Source: Aquabacterium sp. CECT 9606 (GTDB taxonomy: Bacteria > Pseudomonadota > Gammaproteobacteria > Burkholderiales > Burkholderiaceae_C). Taken from it: DNA of 64,000 nucleotides. Below, piece by piece: positions 34,431 through 44,464 of this stretch (positions are counted from its first letter, which is position 1; every line of letters starts with the position of its first letter). The DNA lies in contig NZ_CAKKNB010000005.1 in the NCBI RefSeq assembly GCF_918741295.1, forward strand, positions 1-64,000, given 5' to 3'. Below the pieces are notes generated by a model. That model was not told the origin of the DNA. It was given only the letters and a program-made list of their open reading frames with translations, and did not search any database. The translations under genes and the position numbers were made by a program.

Positions 34431-36056
34431 GTGCGTTTTGCGTCTTTGAATTTGAAAGTCCTGGCCGCTGCGGCCCTCTTGATGGTCAACGCTGGGGTCT
34501 GGGCTCAGCCCGCTGCACCAGCTTCACCATCAGCGCCTCTGCGCGAGTTGGGCAAGCCCGAAGAAGACATGGCCCTGGACGTGGTCTCCTACCAGGTCGA
34601 TGGTTTGCCCGATGCTTCAGCCGCGAGGTTGGCCGCCATCACCGCACCCTTCACCGGCAAAGGGCGCAACTACGAAGACCTGGTGAATGCCACTGCCGCT
34701 GTGACCTTGTACATGCAGCGCGAGCTGGGTTACTACGTCGGCTTCGCCTATCTGCCCGAACAGCAGGCCAAGGATGGCATCGTGCACATCGCGGTTCTCG
34801 AAGGCCGCCTTGACCAAGTGCAACTGAACTGGCCCGACACCGGTGTGCCTGTTAACCGCGAGGTCCTTGAGGGCTACTTGGCCGCCTTGAAGCCCGGTGA
34901 GGTCATCCGTGTGAAAGACATCGAGCGGACGGTTTTCCTGGTCAACGACCTGCAAGGTGTCCGCACTCGCTTCGAAATTGGCGAAGGGCGTGAGCCTGGC
35001 ACCGCATCGCTGATCGTCACCCCCACGGCAGAGGCGAGGGTCAGCGGCCGGATCGAGTTGGACTCCCTGGGCTCGCGCTACACCGGCATGGGCCGCATCA
35101 GCGGTGGACTGACCGTGGCCAGCCCCACTGGCCATGGCGATGCCGTGTCGGTCAATGCCCTGAGCTCCTTCAGTGGTGGCCTCGCGTTCGCGGGTGTGAG
35201 CTACGTGTCCCCGGTCGGCGCCAGCGGCTTGAAGTTGGGGGCCGCCCTTTCCAAAGTGCGCTATGAGCTGGACCGGGAGTATGTGTCGACCGACCTGACT
35301 GGTACCGTCGTCGCGGCCAGCGGCTTTGCCCTGTACCCTCTGGTGCGTTCGCGCAACCTCAACGTGTTCAGCCTGCTGAGCTATGAAAACAAGCGGTTTG
35401 ACGATCGGGAACCCGGCACGGCCATCCGCAAGACCAGTGACGACGTGCAGTTGGGCGTGGTCGGGGATTTCCGCGACAACTGGCTCAATGGCGGGGTCAA
35501 CACCTACGAGCTGAGCTGGTTGCAAGGGCGGATGAAGTTTGATGCCGCCGATGTCACGACCACTGGCCTGAAGAGGGATTTTGGCAAGGCCAACCTGGGC
35601 TACTCCCGCCTGCAAAACCTGGTGGCCGGCCGGCTGCAGCTTTATGCGCGCTACAAAGGCCAGATCGCCGGGACGACCTTGGATGCGACCGAGCGTTTCG
35701 CAGTAGGCGGGCCCACCGGCGTGCGTGCTTATGCTCCGGGCGAAGCTGCGGGCGACACCGCCCATGTGGTGACCACCGAATTGCGTTTCTTGCCGCCCGA
35801 GGCCTGGGTGGGGCGTTTTGCGCAAGAACTGGCGTTCAGCACTTTCTATGACTGGGGTCATGCCAAGACGGCGCCAGACTCCTTTTCGCCGTCGACCAGC
35901 CGCAGCCTCAGCGGTTATGGTGTGGGCATGATCTGGGCCCGCCCCAGTGACTTTGCCTTGCGCCTGAACCTGGCATGGCGGGCCACGGGTGAGCCGCTGG
36001 CCGACAACAACACCCACCAGCCGCGTGCCAATGCTGTGCTGACCAAGAACTTCTGA
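34431..36056 (+). CDS. Two-partner secretion transporter (ShlB/FhaC/HecB family)
   Basis: The 541-aa outer-membrane protein has a signal peptide (LKVLAAAALLMVNAGVWAQ), a POTRA-2 region with LDVVSYQVDGLP and YVGFAYLPEQQ (about residues 50-130), and a ShlB-type 16-strand barrel with a VRAY motif in the last third (GGPTGVRAYAPGEAAGD). I chose the GTG at 34431 (AAAAGGGATC upstream); the frame upstream is not protein-like. TpsB proteins normally export a large neighbouring TpsA exoprotein; none is here, and the only downstream gene is the small repeat protein at 36080. Confidence 0.88.
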   Translation: MRFASLNLKVLAAAALLMVNAGVWAQPAAPASPSAPLRELGKPEEDMALDVVSYQVDGLPDASAARLAAITAPFTGKGRNYEDLVNATAAVTLYMQRELGYYVGFAYLPEQQAKDGIVHIAVLEGRLDQVQLNWPDTGVPVNREVLEGYLAALKPGEVIRVKDIERTVFLVNDLQGVRTRFEIGEGREPGTASLIVTPTAEARVSGRIELDSLGSRYTGMGRISGGLTVASPTGHGDAVSVNALSSFSGGLAFAGVSYVSPVGASGLKLGAALSKVRYELDREYVSTDLTGTVVAASGFALYPLVRSRNLNVFSLLSYENKRFDDREPGTAIRKTSDDVQLGVVGDFRDNWLNGGVNTYELSWLQGRMKFDAADVTTTGLKRDFGKANLGYSRLQNLVAGRLQLYARYKGQIAGTTLDATERFAVGGPTGVRAYAPGEAAGDTAHVVTTELRFLPPEAWVGRFAQELAFSTFYDWGHAKTAPDSFSPSTSRSLSGYGVGMIWARPSDFALRLNLAWRATGEPLADNNTHQPRANAVLTKNF

Positions 36057-36079
36057 GCATGAATGTCGAGGCTATCAAC

Positions 36080-36595
36080 ATGACCCATCGATCATATTTT
36101 TCTGGCGCCCTGGCAGCTGTGGCTTTGTGCTGTGCCGGTGTCTCGTCATCCGTGTGGGCGCAAGCCTCTTCTCCCACCGAGGGCGGCCAGCAGCCCACCA
36201 CCCAGTCTGAGGCACTGATGCCTCCGGGTGTGGCAGCCAAGAACTCGGCGGTCAAGACATTGGACCAAACGCAAGGCACGCCTGCGACCCGCTCCTTGAA
36301 GCAGGGCGACGCCCTCAGCATCCGGGGTGGCCTGATCACCCATGTGGGCTCGGGGCAGCCGGTGTCCGAAGGCAGTCGTGTTTTGCGCTTGCCAGGCAAA
36401 TGCACGCCCAAAACCAACAGCTTGGACTGTGTGGCCGAAGCTGGACAAGCGCCGACAGGCGCCAACGTGTCATCCCGGGTGCGCAATAGCGTGATTGGCG
36501 AGGTGGGTGCGGGGCGCGCCGCGACCGAGGGCAGCGGGACGGTCAAACGCAAGGAGGCCTGCACACCTGCGCCTGGCAAGTTGACATGCGACTAG
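36080..36595 (+). CDS. Secreted two-repeat cysteine protein, candidate TpsB partner
   Basis: The 171-aa product (ATG at 36080 with GAGG upstream) has a signal peptide (about 1-28, VWAQ) and a Ser/Gln/Thr linker. Two repeats follow at a 53-residue period: 89-117 and 142-170, each containing VGxG, xEGS and CTPxxxxLxC, with cysteines at 108/117 and 161/170. Eleven of 29 aligned positions are identical without gaps. I know no such family. The gene is 23 bp after the TpsB gene, followed by a terminator, so the two form a unit. Confidence 0.7.
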   Translation: MTHRSYFSGALAAVALCCAGVSSSVWAQASSPTEGGQQPTTQSEALMPPGVAAKNSAVKTLDQTQGTPATRSLKQGDALSIRGGLITHVGSGQPVSEGSRVLRLPGKCTPKTNSLDCVAEAGQAPTGANVSSRVRNSVIGEVGAGRAATEGSGTVKRKEACTPAPGKLTCD

Positions 36596-36624
36596 CGCCT
36601 AACCTAACAAGAGTCACAACCTGA

Positions 36625-36659
36625 AACAAGAACCCCGCCTTGAAGGCGGGGTTCTTGTT
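36625..36659. terminator. Bidirectional rho-independent terminator
   Basis: A near-perfect stem (AACAAGAACCCCGCCTT with GGCGGGGTTCTTGTT, GAA loop) lies between the convergent repeat-protein and cold-shock genes. It can serve both. Confidence 0.9.
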
Positions 36660-36670
36660 GGCGCGCGGCG

Positions 36671-36967
36671 TCAGTGCGGCAAGCTGTGCCCAGGCCCTCC
36701 AGACAATTCCCTGAAGTGCATGTCACTCAGAGCATCGGGTTGAGCCTGCTCCGCCGTGAGGGCGTCAACGGGCTGAATGTTTTGCGCAAGCATGCCTTTG
36801 GGGCCGGCTATCAGTTCGTACTGAACTTTCGAGCCCTGCTTGAGCGTGCGGAACCCATCCATCTGGATGGCTGAAAAGTGGGCGAAAACATCTCCCCCAC
36901 CCTGATCGGGTTCAATGAAGCCAAACCCTTTGGCGTCGTTGAACCACTTGACAGTGCCAATAGCCAT
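36671..36967 (-). CDS. Cold-shock domain protein with C-terminal extension
   Basis: The 98-aa protein has a CSD with [20 protein letters not shown] (RNP1 KGFGFI at about 13-18) and [10 protein letters not shown] (RNP2), followed by an extension of about 30 residues rich in Ala, Gln and Asp. Ordinary CspA proteins are about 67-70 aa. The Shine-Dalgarno AGGAGGGA lies 4 nt before the ATG. It should bind single-stranded RNA/DNA as an RNA chaperone. Confidence 0.93.
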   Translation of the reverse strand: MAIGTVKWFNDAKGFGFIEPDQGGGDVFAHFSAIQMDGFRTLKQGSKVQYELIAGPKGMLAQNIQPVDALTAEQAQPDALSDMHFRELSGGPGHSLPH

Positions 36968-37252
36968 ACTGTCCCTCCTGTTAGTTTGTTGTCATTTTCT
37001 AGGCCGAACCCACGGGTGTCAAGCACTCAAGATTGGATTGGTTTTTGGCCTTGACATGCCAAAGATTTTGTAATGTGAAATCATCTTGAATTCATGGGGT
37101 GACGACCCAAGCTGGGTTGGGCCTGGGCATGGTCGCGCAATCAACGGTGCTTTGAAAAGTCGTGAAAGCTGGGTGAATTTCCCCCCTTGAACTCAGGTGG
37201 GTTACCGCAACATGTGAAGACACAAAGCAATGGCGTCTCGTAGAATGAATTC

Positions 37253-37606
37253 ATGACTGAACCGTTAAAACCCCACTCATCCGAACCGCCCGTGGGGCCT
37301 GGTGAAGGTGGAGAGGGGCTGGCAATTGCCGAAAAAGAAACTGTCAGCCTGGAGCCCCCCAAGCTCTACAGGGTGGTGATGCTCAACGATGACTTCACGC
37401 CCATGGAATTCGTGATCATCGTCTTGCAGGAATATTTCCGTCACGACATAGAGACAGCGACGCAAATCATGCTCAAAATCCACCACGAAGGTCGTGGTGT
37501 GTGCGGGGTCTATACCAAAGACGTCGCGGCCACGAAGGTCGAACTCGTTCTTGCCGCCGCCCGCAGAGCCGGGCACCCCCTGCAGTGCATTCTGGAGACC
37601 GCATGA
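37253..37606 (+). CDS. clpS: ATP-dependent Clp protease adaptor ClpS
   Basis: The 117-aa N-end-rule adaptor has [18 protein letters not shown] (about residues 40-57), where the Asn-Asp-Asp and Met form the binding pocket for N-degron residues, and the C-terminal [16 protein letters not shown]. It delivers substrates to ClpA. It overlaps clpA by 4 bp (ATGA), the usual arrangement. The 285 bp upstream hold a TTGACA-type -35 at 37051 but no clear -10. Confidence 0.96.
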   Translation: MTEPLKPHSSEPPVGPGEGGEGLAIAEKETVSLEPPKLYRVVMLNDDFTPMEFVIIVLQEYFRHDIETATQIMLKIHHEGRGVCGVYTKDVAATKVELVLAAARRAGHPLQCILETA

Positions 37607-39924
37607 TTGCGCAAGAGTTGGAAGTGAGTCTGCACATGGCCTTTGTCGAGGCCCGACAGCAACGCCACGAGTTCATCACCGTCGAGCACTTGTTGCTCGC
37701 CTTGATTGACAACCCCTCCGCTTCCGAGGTGTTGAAAGCTTGTGCGGCCAACCTGGAAGAGTTGCGCAAGAACCTTGATCAGTTCGTGCGCGACAACACC
37801 CCCACCGTGGGCGGTACCGACGAAGTCGATACCCAGCCAACCCTGGGTTTCCAGCGTGTCATTCAACGCGCCATCATGCATGTCCAATCCTCGGGCAGTG
37901 GCAAGAAGGAAGTGACTGGCGCGAACGTGCTGGTTGCCATCTTCGGCGAGAAGGATTCGCACGCCGTGTACTACCTGCACCAGCAGGGCGTGACACGACT
38001 GGACGTGGTGAACTACATCGCCCATGGCATCCGCAAGGCCGATCCCCCAGAGCCCATCAAGTCTTCTTCAGAGTCCAGTCCCGCTGAGACCGAAAAAGAA
38101 GAAGGCGGTGAGCCCAAGGCTTCGCCGCTGGAGCAGTACACCCAGAATATCAACGCGATGGCACGTGACGGCAAGATTGATCCGCTGATTGGGCGCGATC
38201 ATGAAGTCGAGCGCGTCATTCAGATCCTGTGCCGTCGCCGCAAGAACAACCCGCTGCTGGTGGGTGAAGCTGGCGTGGGCAAGACCGCGATCGCCGAGGG
38301 TCTGGCCTGGCGTATCACGCAAAAAGACGTGCCCGATGTGCTGGCCGATGCCGAGGTGTATGCCTTGGACATGGGCGCGCTGCTGGCCGGCACCAAGTAC
38401 CGTGGAGACTTCGAGCAACGCCTCAAGGCCGTGATCAAGCAGCTCAAGGAGCAGCCCAGCGCAATCCTGTTCATCGATGAGATCCACACCTTGATCGGTG
38501 CGGGTGCGGCTTCCGGCGGCACCCTGGACGCCAGCAACCTGCTCAAGCCTGCGCTCAGCTCGGGCCAGCTCAAGTGCATCGGCGCCACCACCTTCACGGA
38601 ATACCGTGGCATCTTCGAGAAGGATGCGGCCCTGTCGCGTCGCTTCCAGAAGGTGGAAGTGGTCGAGCCGTCGGTTGAGCAAACCATCGAGATCCTGAAG
38701 GGCCTGAAGTCGCGTTTCGAAGAGCACCACAGCGTCAAGTACGCCTTGGGCGCTTTGCAAGCAGCGGCAGAGTTGTCTGCCAAGTTCATCAACGACCGCC
38801 ATTTGCCTGACAAGGCCATTGACGTGATCGACGAGGCTGGCGCGGCACAACGCATCCTGCCCAAGAGCAAGCAGAAGAAGACCATCACGCGGGCCGAGGT
38901 GGAAGACATCGTCGCCAAGATCGCGCGGGTGCCTTCAACCAGCGTCTCCAACGACGATCGCTCCAAGCTCAAGAGCCTGGACCGTGACTTGAAGAGCGTG
39001 GTGTTCGGTCAGGACAACGCCATTGATGCCCTGTCGGCCGCGATCAAGATGTCGCGTTCTGGCTTGGGCAAGCCAGACAAGCCGATCGGCTCCTTCCTGT
39101 TCAGCGGCCCCACCGGCGTGGGCAAAACGGAAGTGGCCAAGCAACTGGCCTACATCCTGGGCATTGAGCTGATCCGCTTCGACATGTCGGAATACATGGA
39201 GCGCCATGCGGTCAGTCGTCTGATCGGTGCGCCTCCGGGCTACGTTGGTTTCGACCAAGGCGGCCTGCTGACCGAAGCCGTCACCAAGAAGCCGCACTGC
39301 GTCTTGCTGCTCGATGAAATTGAAAAGGCCCACCCGGACGTTTTCAACATCCTGCTGCAGGTGATGGACCATGGCACGCTGACGGACAACAACGGCCGCA
39401 AGGCTGATTTCCGCAACGTGATGATCATCATGACGACCAATGCAGGCGCCGAGACGCTGCAGAAGTCGACCATTGGCTTCACCACCCAGCGTCAGGCGGG
39501 CGATGAGATGGCCGACATCAAGCGTGTCTTCACGCCGGAGTTCCGCAACCGTCTGGATGCCATCGTGGGCTTCAAGGCGCTGGACGAAGAGATCATCCTG
39601 CGGGTGGTCGACAAGTTCCTGCTGCAGCTCGAAAGTCAACTGGCCGAGAAGAAGGTGGAAGTCACCTTCACCGACGCCTTGCGTGCTCACCTGGGCAAAA
39701 AGGGCTTCGATCCGCTGATGGGCGCACGTCCGATGCAGCGCCTGATCCAGGACACGATCCGTCGTGCGCTGGCCGACGAGTTGCTGTTCGGTCGCCTGGT
39801 GGATGGCGGTCGCCTGACGGTGGACGTGGTGGAAGGTGCCGACGGCGAGATGGAAGTCAAGCTGGACATCCAGCCCAACAAGAAGAGCGACAAGCCCAAG
39901 GCGGAGGCCGCCACGGCCGAGTGA
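37603..39924 (+). CDS. clpA: ATP-dependent Clp protease ATP-binding subunit ClpA
   Basis: The 773-aa AAA+ unfoldase has an N-domain ([19 protein letters not shown]), a first Walker [14 protein letters not shown] (about residue 221) and a second [12 protein letters not shown] (about 503). Walker B segments include [10 protein letters not shown], and the C-terminal IGL-like loop region feeds ClpP. The IGF loop appears as IGFTTQ. It unfolds substrates for ClpP (elsewhere). The start at 37603 matches family N-termini; the longer frame upstream is out of family. Confidence 0.97.
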   Translation: MIAQELEVSLHMAFVEARQQRHEFITVEHLLLALIDNPSASEVLKACAANLEELRKNLDQFVRDNTPTVGGTDEVDTQPTLGFQRVIQRAIMHVQSSGSGKKEVTGANVLVAIFGEKDSHAVYYLHQQGVTRLDVVNYIAHGIRKADPPEPIKSSSESSPAETEKEEGGEPKASPLEQYTQNINAMARDGKIDPLIGRDHEVERVIQILCRRRKNNPLLVGEAGVGKTAIAEGLAWRITQKDVPDVLADAEVYALDMGALLAGTKYRGDFEQRLKAVIKQLKEQPSAILFIDEIHTLIGAGAASGGTLDASNLLKPALSSGQLKCIGATTFTEYRGIFEKDAALSRRFQKVEVVEPSVEQTIEILKGLKSRFEEHHSVKYALGALQAAAELSAKFINDRHLPDKAIDVIDEAGAAQRILPKSKQKKTITRAEVEDIVAKIARVPSTSVSNDDRSKLKSLDRDLKSVVFGQDNAIDALSAAIKMSRSGLGKPDKPIGSFLFSGPTGVGKTEVAKQLAYILGIELIRFDMSEYMERHAVSRLIGAPPGYVGFDQGGLLTEAVTKKPHCVLLLDEIEKAHPDVFNILLQVMDHGTLTDNNGRKADFRNVMIIMTTNAGAETLQKSTIGFTTQRQAGDEMADIKRVFTPEFRNRLDAIVGFKALDEEIILRVVDKFLLQLESQLAEKKVEVTFTDALRAHLGKKGFDPLMGARPMQRLIQDTIRRALADELLFGRLVDGGRLTVDVVEGADGEMEVKLDIQPNKKSDKPKAEAATAE

Positions 39925-39944
39925 TGTTTTGAGGCCAGATTGGA

Positions 39945-39972
39945 CAAGGGCTCAGCTTCGGCTGGGCCCTTG
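39945..39972 (+). terminator. Terminator after clpA
   Basis: CAAGGGCTCAGC and GCTGGGCCCTTG form a stem with a TTCG loop, followed by TTGTT. It lies 20 bp after the clpA stop and between convergent genes. Confidence 0.8.
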
Positions 39973-39992
39973 TTGTTTGGGCCAAAGAAGCC

Positions 39993-40790
39993 TCAGCTCG
40001 TTGCGTTGGACAAAGCCAGGCGTTCAAAACCCTGGGCGCTGAAGCGGAGCACTTCGCCGCGTGGGTGGGCGCCATCAAAATCCCAGTCACTCAGCACATG
40101 GCGGGTGCCATGGGGTGGGCCAAATGGCACGGTCTCAGGGCGGTGCGTGTGCCCATGGACCAGCACGGGTGTGTGGGCGGTTTGCATCCACGAGCCGGCA
40201 GCGGCTTCATCCACATCGGCCCAGTTGTCTGGCGTTTGCTGATGCTGGTGTGCTGCACTGGCTTCGCGCATCTGGCGGGCCACCATCAGGCGATCGGCCA
40301 GCGGTTTGGCCAGGAAGGCATCACGCCAAGCACGTTGCCGGACTTGGGACCGGAATCGAAGGTAGGCCTGATCGGCCAGGCACAGGGCGTCGCCGTGGGT
40401 GAGCAGCACCCGCTGTCCAAAAGCATTCAGGATGGTCGGGTCGGCCAAGGCGTGGGCATGGCAGGCGGCCACCATGTCCTGGCCTAGCAAGAAATCGCGG
40501 TTGCCCACCATCATGCCCAGGTGCAGCCGTTGGCCAGCCTTGGCCAGGAAGGCGGTGCAATCGGCCTCGAAGCCCGTGTGGCGCATGTCGTCGCCAACCC
40601 AGGCCTCGAACAAATCGCCCAGGATCATGACGGCGTCAGCAGGCGTGTCTTGCAGGTAGCGCGCCAGCGCTGCTGCGGTGTGCGGCAAGCCAGCGTGCAG
40701 GTGCAGGTCCGAGACAAAATCAATGCACCGCCACGAGGGCGGTGCATTGAGCGTGTCGGCGGCAGGAAAGGGGAGGGTGTCCCCCGTCAT
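39993..40790 (-). CDS. lpxH: UDP-2,3-diacylglucosamine diphosphatase
   Basis: The 265-aa metallophosphoesterase performs the fourth step of lipid A synthesis, hydrolysing UDP-diacylglucosamine to lipid X. Motifs are FVSDLHLH (about 27), GDLFEAWVGDD (about 59), GNRDFLLG (about 94), LTHGDALC and HGHTHRP (about 213). The start at 40790 has no family-like sequence upstream. It is 4 bp after ppiB in the leftward operon, a common pairing. Confidence 0.94.
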   Translation of the reverse strand: MTGDTLPFPAADTLNAPPSWRCIDFVSDLHLHAGLPHTAAALARYLQDTPADAVMILGDLFEAWVGDDMRHTGFEADCTAFLAKAGQRLHLGMMVGNRDFLLGQDMVAACHAHALADPTILNAFGQRVLLTHGDALCLADQAYLRFRSQVRQRAWRDAFLAKPLADRLMVARQMREASAAHQHQQTPDNWADVDEAAAGSWMQTAHTPVLVHGHTHRPETVPFGPPHGTRHVLSDWDFDGAHPRGEVLRFSAQGFERLALSNATS

Positions 40791-40794
40791 GGCA

Positions 40795-41295
40795 TCACAC
40801 TTCCGTGGCTTGGGTGATGACCACGTTTTCAACGGGCACGTCATCGTGGCCACCACTGCGGCCAGTCTTGACCTTCTCGATCTGGTCGACGATCTCGGTG
40901 CCGGAGACCACCTTGCCGAAAACGGCGTAGCCCCAGCCACTGGCGGTTTCCGACTTGAAGTTCAGGAAATCGTTGTTGGTGGTGTTGATGAAGAACTGGG
41001 CGCTGGCTGAATGCGGCGCGCTGGTGCGGGCCATGGCCACGGTGTAGTGGTCATTCTTGAGGCCGTTGTTGGCTTCGTTCTGAATCGTTTCGGTGGTGGG
41101 CTTTTGCTTGAGGCCGGGCTCGAAGCCGCCGCCTTGCACCATGAAGCCCTTGATCACGCGGTGAAAGATCGTGCCGTTGTAGTGGCCGGCGCGAACATAG
41201 TTCAGGAAGTTCTCGACTGTGGCTGGCGCCTTGGCGTCGTCCAGTTCAAGGCGGATCACGCCTGCCGTGGTTTGCAGTTCAACGGTTTTGGTCAT
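40795..41295 (-). CDS. ppiB: Cytoplasmic peptidyl-prolyl isomerase, cyclophilin
   Basis: The 166-aa cyclophilin has the family landmarks [16 protein letters not shown] (catalytic Arg within FHRV), [17 protein letters not shown] and [11 protein letters not shown]. It has no signal peptide, so it is cytoplasmic. It begins 1 bp after the stop of the secreted paralogue and leads into lpxH. Confidence 0.95.
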   Translation of the reverse strand: MTKTVELQTTAGVIRLELDDAKAPATVENFLNYVRAGHYNGTIFHRVIKGFMVQGGGFEPGLKQKPTTETIQNEANNGLKNDHYTVAMARTSAPHSASAQFFINTTNNDFLNFKSETASGWGYAVFGKVVSGTEIVDQIEKVKTGRSGGHDDVPVENVVITQATEV

Positions 41296-41296
41296 G

Positions 41297-41872
41297 TTAT
41301 TTCTCCAGGGTAGCTTGTTTGATCACGATGGGTTTGACAGGCACATCGCCGTGAGGACCCTTCTGGCCGGTTTCCACCATCCGGATCTTGTCGACCACGT
41401 CCATGCCTTGCACGACTTTGCCAAACACGGCATAGCCGTTGCCATCGGGTGACTGGGCCGCATCAAGGAAGTTATTGTCCTTGACGTTGATGAAAAATTG
41501 CGCAGTGGCCGAGTCGGGAATGCTGGTACGGGCCATGGCCAAGGTGCCGCGCACATTGCTCAGGCCATTGCGGCTTTCCAGGGGGATGGGCGCGCGCGTG
41601 GGTTTTTCTTTCAGGTCGGGCGTCATGCCGCCGCCCTGGATCATGAAGGTCTTGATCACGCGGTGGAACACGGTGCCGTTGTAGTGGCCCGATTTGACAT
41701 ATTGAACGAAATTTTCCACCGTCTTGGGCGCCTTGGCCGCGTCCAGCTGAACGACGATGTCGCCCTCGCTGGTGGACAGCTTCACCGTTTGTGCCAGGGC
41801 GGAGCCCATGGTCAGGCCACCGATGGCCGCGGCCATCATGCCCGCATGGGTGAGTTTGCGCAGGTAGGTCAT
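41297..41872 (-). CDS. Periplasmic peptidyl-prolyl isomerase, cyclophilin
   Basis: The 191-aa protein has a signal peptide ([20 protein letters not shown]) and a cyclophilin domain with [31 protein letters not shown] and [13 protein letters not shown]. It is a PpiA-type periplasmic foldase, paralogous to the next gene. The start overlaps the L,D-transpeptidase stop by 4 bp. Confidence 0.93.
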   Translation of the reverse strand: MTYLRKLTHAGMMAAAIGGLTMGSALAQTVKLSTSEGDIVVQLDAAKAPKTVENFVQYVKSGHYNGTVFHRVIKTFMIQGGGMTPDLKEKPTRAPIPLESRNGLSNVRGTLAMARTSIPDSATAQFFINVKDNNFLDAAQSPDGNGYAVFGKVVQGMDVVDKIRMVETGQKGPHGDVPVKPIVIKQATLEK

Positions 41873-43122
41873 CCGATCACTCCTTCAAAGAATATTTTCC
41901 AAAGGCCACCTTCTTTGCCCCAGTATTGACGCTTGATGGCCCCAGTGCGTTGACCGTCGGACACTTCGCCGAAGGTCACCACCAGAATGTCACTCTTGTC
42001 GCGCCAGCCCAGGATGGCCAGATCCTTCAGTTGGAGGGACCGGCCGCGCTGGCTGACTACTTCTTTTTCCAGCCATTGTCGCCACTGATTGACATCGCGG
42101 GTGCCGTTGGAGAACTGGCTGGAATAAAACGACATCAGGCGGGTCAGGTCACCGCTGGCCCGTGCCACCCGCCAACCTTCTATGAGGTTGCGCATGTTGC
42201 GCCGTTCCTGTTCGGCCGACTTGGTGGGCACCCACGTCAGGCTTTTGGCGATGACGACCGGGGTGGTGCGCGGTTGCACGCTTTCCAGGATGCTTTTCAG
42301 CTCGGGGTTGGCCAAAGCCACACACCCGTCAGTGCTGTTGGGGCTGCGGGCGTAGCTGTCGCTGGGCACGCCATGCAGCCAGATGCCAGAGCCCGTGCGA
42401 CCCTGTCGGCGGTCGTACTCGTTGGGATAGTTCAAAGGCAAGGCGCCCACGCCGTAGAAGTCGGTGAGCTGCTTGCCATCCAGCCGGCTGGTGATGTAGT
42501 AAACGCCCAAAGGCGTGCGCTGGTCACCCTGCGCGGCTTTTTCGGCGCCCAGGCGCCCGATGGAGGCGTAGTGGTCGGCCACCACACGCAGGCCGTGAGG
42601 GCCGTTTTCAAACAGGTACAGGCGCGAGCGGCTGGCATCAACGGCGATGGCGTGCCGGGTGCTGGGGGGAATGTCGATGAACTGGGCCGGCAACGCGTCA
42701 GCGGGCGGACGCTCGCGAAGGGCGAAGAGCCGGCGCTCGGCTTCGATGCGCAGTTGCTCGATGCGTTGAGGCGCGCGCTCGATCAGGTCGGCTGGCGCGC
42801 TGCCCATGGCTTTGAGTGGGGCCGTTTGGGCCAGAAGCAGATCGCCGTAAACCAGTTGGGCCAGCTGGAAATTGGGCACCTCTTCGACCAGCGTCTGGGC
42901 CTTTTTCAGGGCCAACTTGCCTTGTCCGGTACCGATCAGGCGGTAAATCTCAAGCAGGCGTGCTTCGGCAGGCTGGCTTGCTGGTGTTGGCTTGAGGGCA
43001 TGGGCAGGCCCTGCGCCAGCAAGGCTCAGAGCGATCGTGCTCACCAGCAGCATGCTCTTGACGAGCATGGACAAACGCCGACTTGCCGCTGGCTGCGGCA
43101 GTCGGCCCAGATAACCACTCAT
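41869..43122 (-). CDS. L,D-transpeptidase with Cds6-like C-terminal domain
   Basis: This is a 417-aa secreted enzyme. After a signal/anchor ([20 protein letters not shown]), an N-terminal helical domain leads to the YkuD catalytic domain with HG at the start ([13 protein letters not shown]) and STDGCVAL, catalytic Cys267. The C-terminal ~105 residues are an NTF2-like Cds6 domain ([16 protein letters not shown] and LWKIFFEG). It cross-links peptidoglycan or attaches proteins via meso-DAP. The start overlaps the TPR gene stop by one base (TGATG). Confidence 0.9.
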   Translation of the reverse strand: MSGYLGRLPQPAASRRLSMLVKSMLLVSTIALSLAGAGPAHALKPTPASQPAEARLLEIYRLIGTGQGKLALKKAQTLVEEVPNFQLAQLVYGDLLLAQTAPLKAMGSAPADLIERAPQRIEQLRIEAERRLFALRERPPADALPAQFIDIPPSTRHAIAVDASRSRLYLFENGPHGLRVVADHYASIGRLGAEKAAQGDQRTPLGVYYITSRLDGKQLTDFYGVGALPLNYPNEYDRRQGRTGSGIWLHGVPSDSYARSPNSTDGCVALANPELKSILESVQPRTTPVVIAKSLTWVPTKSAEQERRNMRNLIEGWRVARASGDLTRLMSFYSSQFSNGTRDVNQWRQWLEKEVVSQRGRSLQLKDLAILGWRDKSDILVVTFGEVSDGQRTGAIKRQYWGKEGGLWKIFFEGVIG

Positions 43123-44180
43123 CACGAACCGGTGCTTTCCTTCACGATCACCCATTCACCGCCAGTGCGCACCAGTTCAACGCGTTTGCCGCTGCTGATG
43201 TCCAGGCTGTCGGCCTTGTAATCCTGGCGGAAACGGGCGGTGGCCTTGTTGCCGTTGATGGAAATGTCAATTTTTGAGAGCTTGACCGAGATGTTGCGCT
43301 TGCCCTGGATGCGCTCGCGGCGCTCTTGCTCCCAGGCCTTGCGCGATTTGCCGCCGTTGAAATCGCGGCTGTAAGCGGCGAAGTAGGCGTTGAGGTCTTT
43401 CCTGCTCCAGGCCGTTGCCCAGGCTTGCAGCGCCGACTCGACTTCGCGCTCTGCCGCCTCAGCCTTGGCTTCGGTGGGTGCTGGTGCTGGCGGTGTGGGC
43501 TTGCTGGCTGGGACAGGGGCGGGTGCTGGCGTTGGGGCTGGCTTGGTAGCAGGCGTTGGCGCGGGCAAGGGGCCCGGCGCGGGGGCGGGCGTCGCTGAAG
43601 GGGTGCTGCTGTTGGTCAATCCAGCCACGGCCGTGCCGCCACGTTCTTTGGGGAACAGGTCGCGGATCATGGCCAGCTTGGGCGCCACAGCGGAGCGTGT
43701 GTCGATCTGCAGGGCCTTGGAATAAGCCTGGCTTGCCAACTTGGCATAGACATCGCCCAGGTTCTCGTAGGCGGTGGCGTAGCTGGGATTGGTGCGGATG
43801 GCCATTTCCAGGGCATTGCGCGACTTGTCGTACTGACCTTGCTGGGCATAAAGCACTGCGAGGTTGTTGAACGGCTCGGGCAGCTCTGGGTAGTCTTCGG
43901 TCAGCTTGGTGAACGCGGTGATGGACTCGGGGATGCGGCCAGCCTGCGACAGGCTGATGGCCCGCAGGAAACGCATCATCGGGTCACGCGGACGGGCGGC
44001 CAGGAACTGGTCGGCACGCTGCAAGGCTTCGGTGTTTTTGCCGGCCGACAGCAGTTTTTGAACATCGCCGACTTCATCAGCACGAACCGCCACGGCGGTC
44101 ATGGTCAGGGCGGCAATGGCCAGGCACTTGGCGGCCGTGGCCGTGAAGCGGATTCCAAACTTAGGCGCAACAGCTTGCAT
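43122..44180 (-). CDS. TPR protein with Cds6-like C-terminal domain, periplasmic
   Basis: The 352-aa protein has a signal peptide (about 1-33), three or four TPR units (PRDPMMRFLRAISLSQAG, then YPELPEPFNNLAVLYAQQ, then NPSYATAYENLGDVYAK) and a Pro/Ala-rich linker of about 50 residues. A Cds6/NTF2-like domain of the same kind as the L,D-transpeptidase tail follows (WATAWSRKDLNAYFAAYS). Two proteins sharing this domain in one operon suggests they act at the same envelope site. The promoter should lie in the 284 bp shared with cysS. Confidence 0.8.
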   Translation of the reverse strand: MQAVAPKFGIRFTATAAKCLAIAALTMTAVAVRADEVGDVQKLLSAGKNTEALQRADQFLAARPRDPMMRFLRAISLSQAGRIPESITAFTKLTEDYPELPEPFNNLAVLYAQQGQYDKSRNALEMAIRTNPSYATAYENLGDVYAKLASQAYSKALQIDTRSAVAPKLAMIRDLFPKERGGTAVAGLTNSSTPSATPAPAPGPLPAPTPATKPAPTPAPAPVPASKPTPPAPAPTEAKAEAAEREVESALQAWATAWSRKDLNAYFAAYSRDFNGGKSRKAWEQERRERIQGKRNISVKLSKIDISINGNKATARFRQDYKADSLDISSGKRVELVRTGGEWVIVKESTGS

Positions 44181-44464
44181 GAGTGGTATTTATCCGATGG
44201 GTTTGTGTTGATTGTGTCGGGCACACAAAGCGGCCAGAGAAAGCCTGCCATTTTTCGAGGATACCAGCCGACCATGGAGCGCAAAAGTGTCTGTCATCCT
44301 TGGTGGCGGGCGGGCCGCTATACTCGTTGGATTGTATCTGAGCGTTGCAAGTTTGATGGGGCCCGTGCATGCCCCGCGCACTTGTTGCTTTGCCGCAAGT
44401 GCCGCATGCCCCGTGTCGCCCGACACCGGATGCGGCCTTGGGCGCTTGACCAGAATTTGTCTCC
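44181..44464. other. Divergent promoter region, no gene recognised
   Basis: These 284 bp separate the leftward envelope operon from rightward cysS. A TATACT hexamer lies near 44320 on the plus strand but without a good -35. Short open frames on both strands have no family resemblance. Confidence 0.4.

Noticed and set aside
37051..37200. Possible heat-shock (sigma-32) promoter ahead of clpS
   Set aside because: A CTTGAA box is present near 37186 but no CCCCAT-type -10 follows at the right distance.
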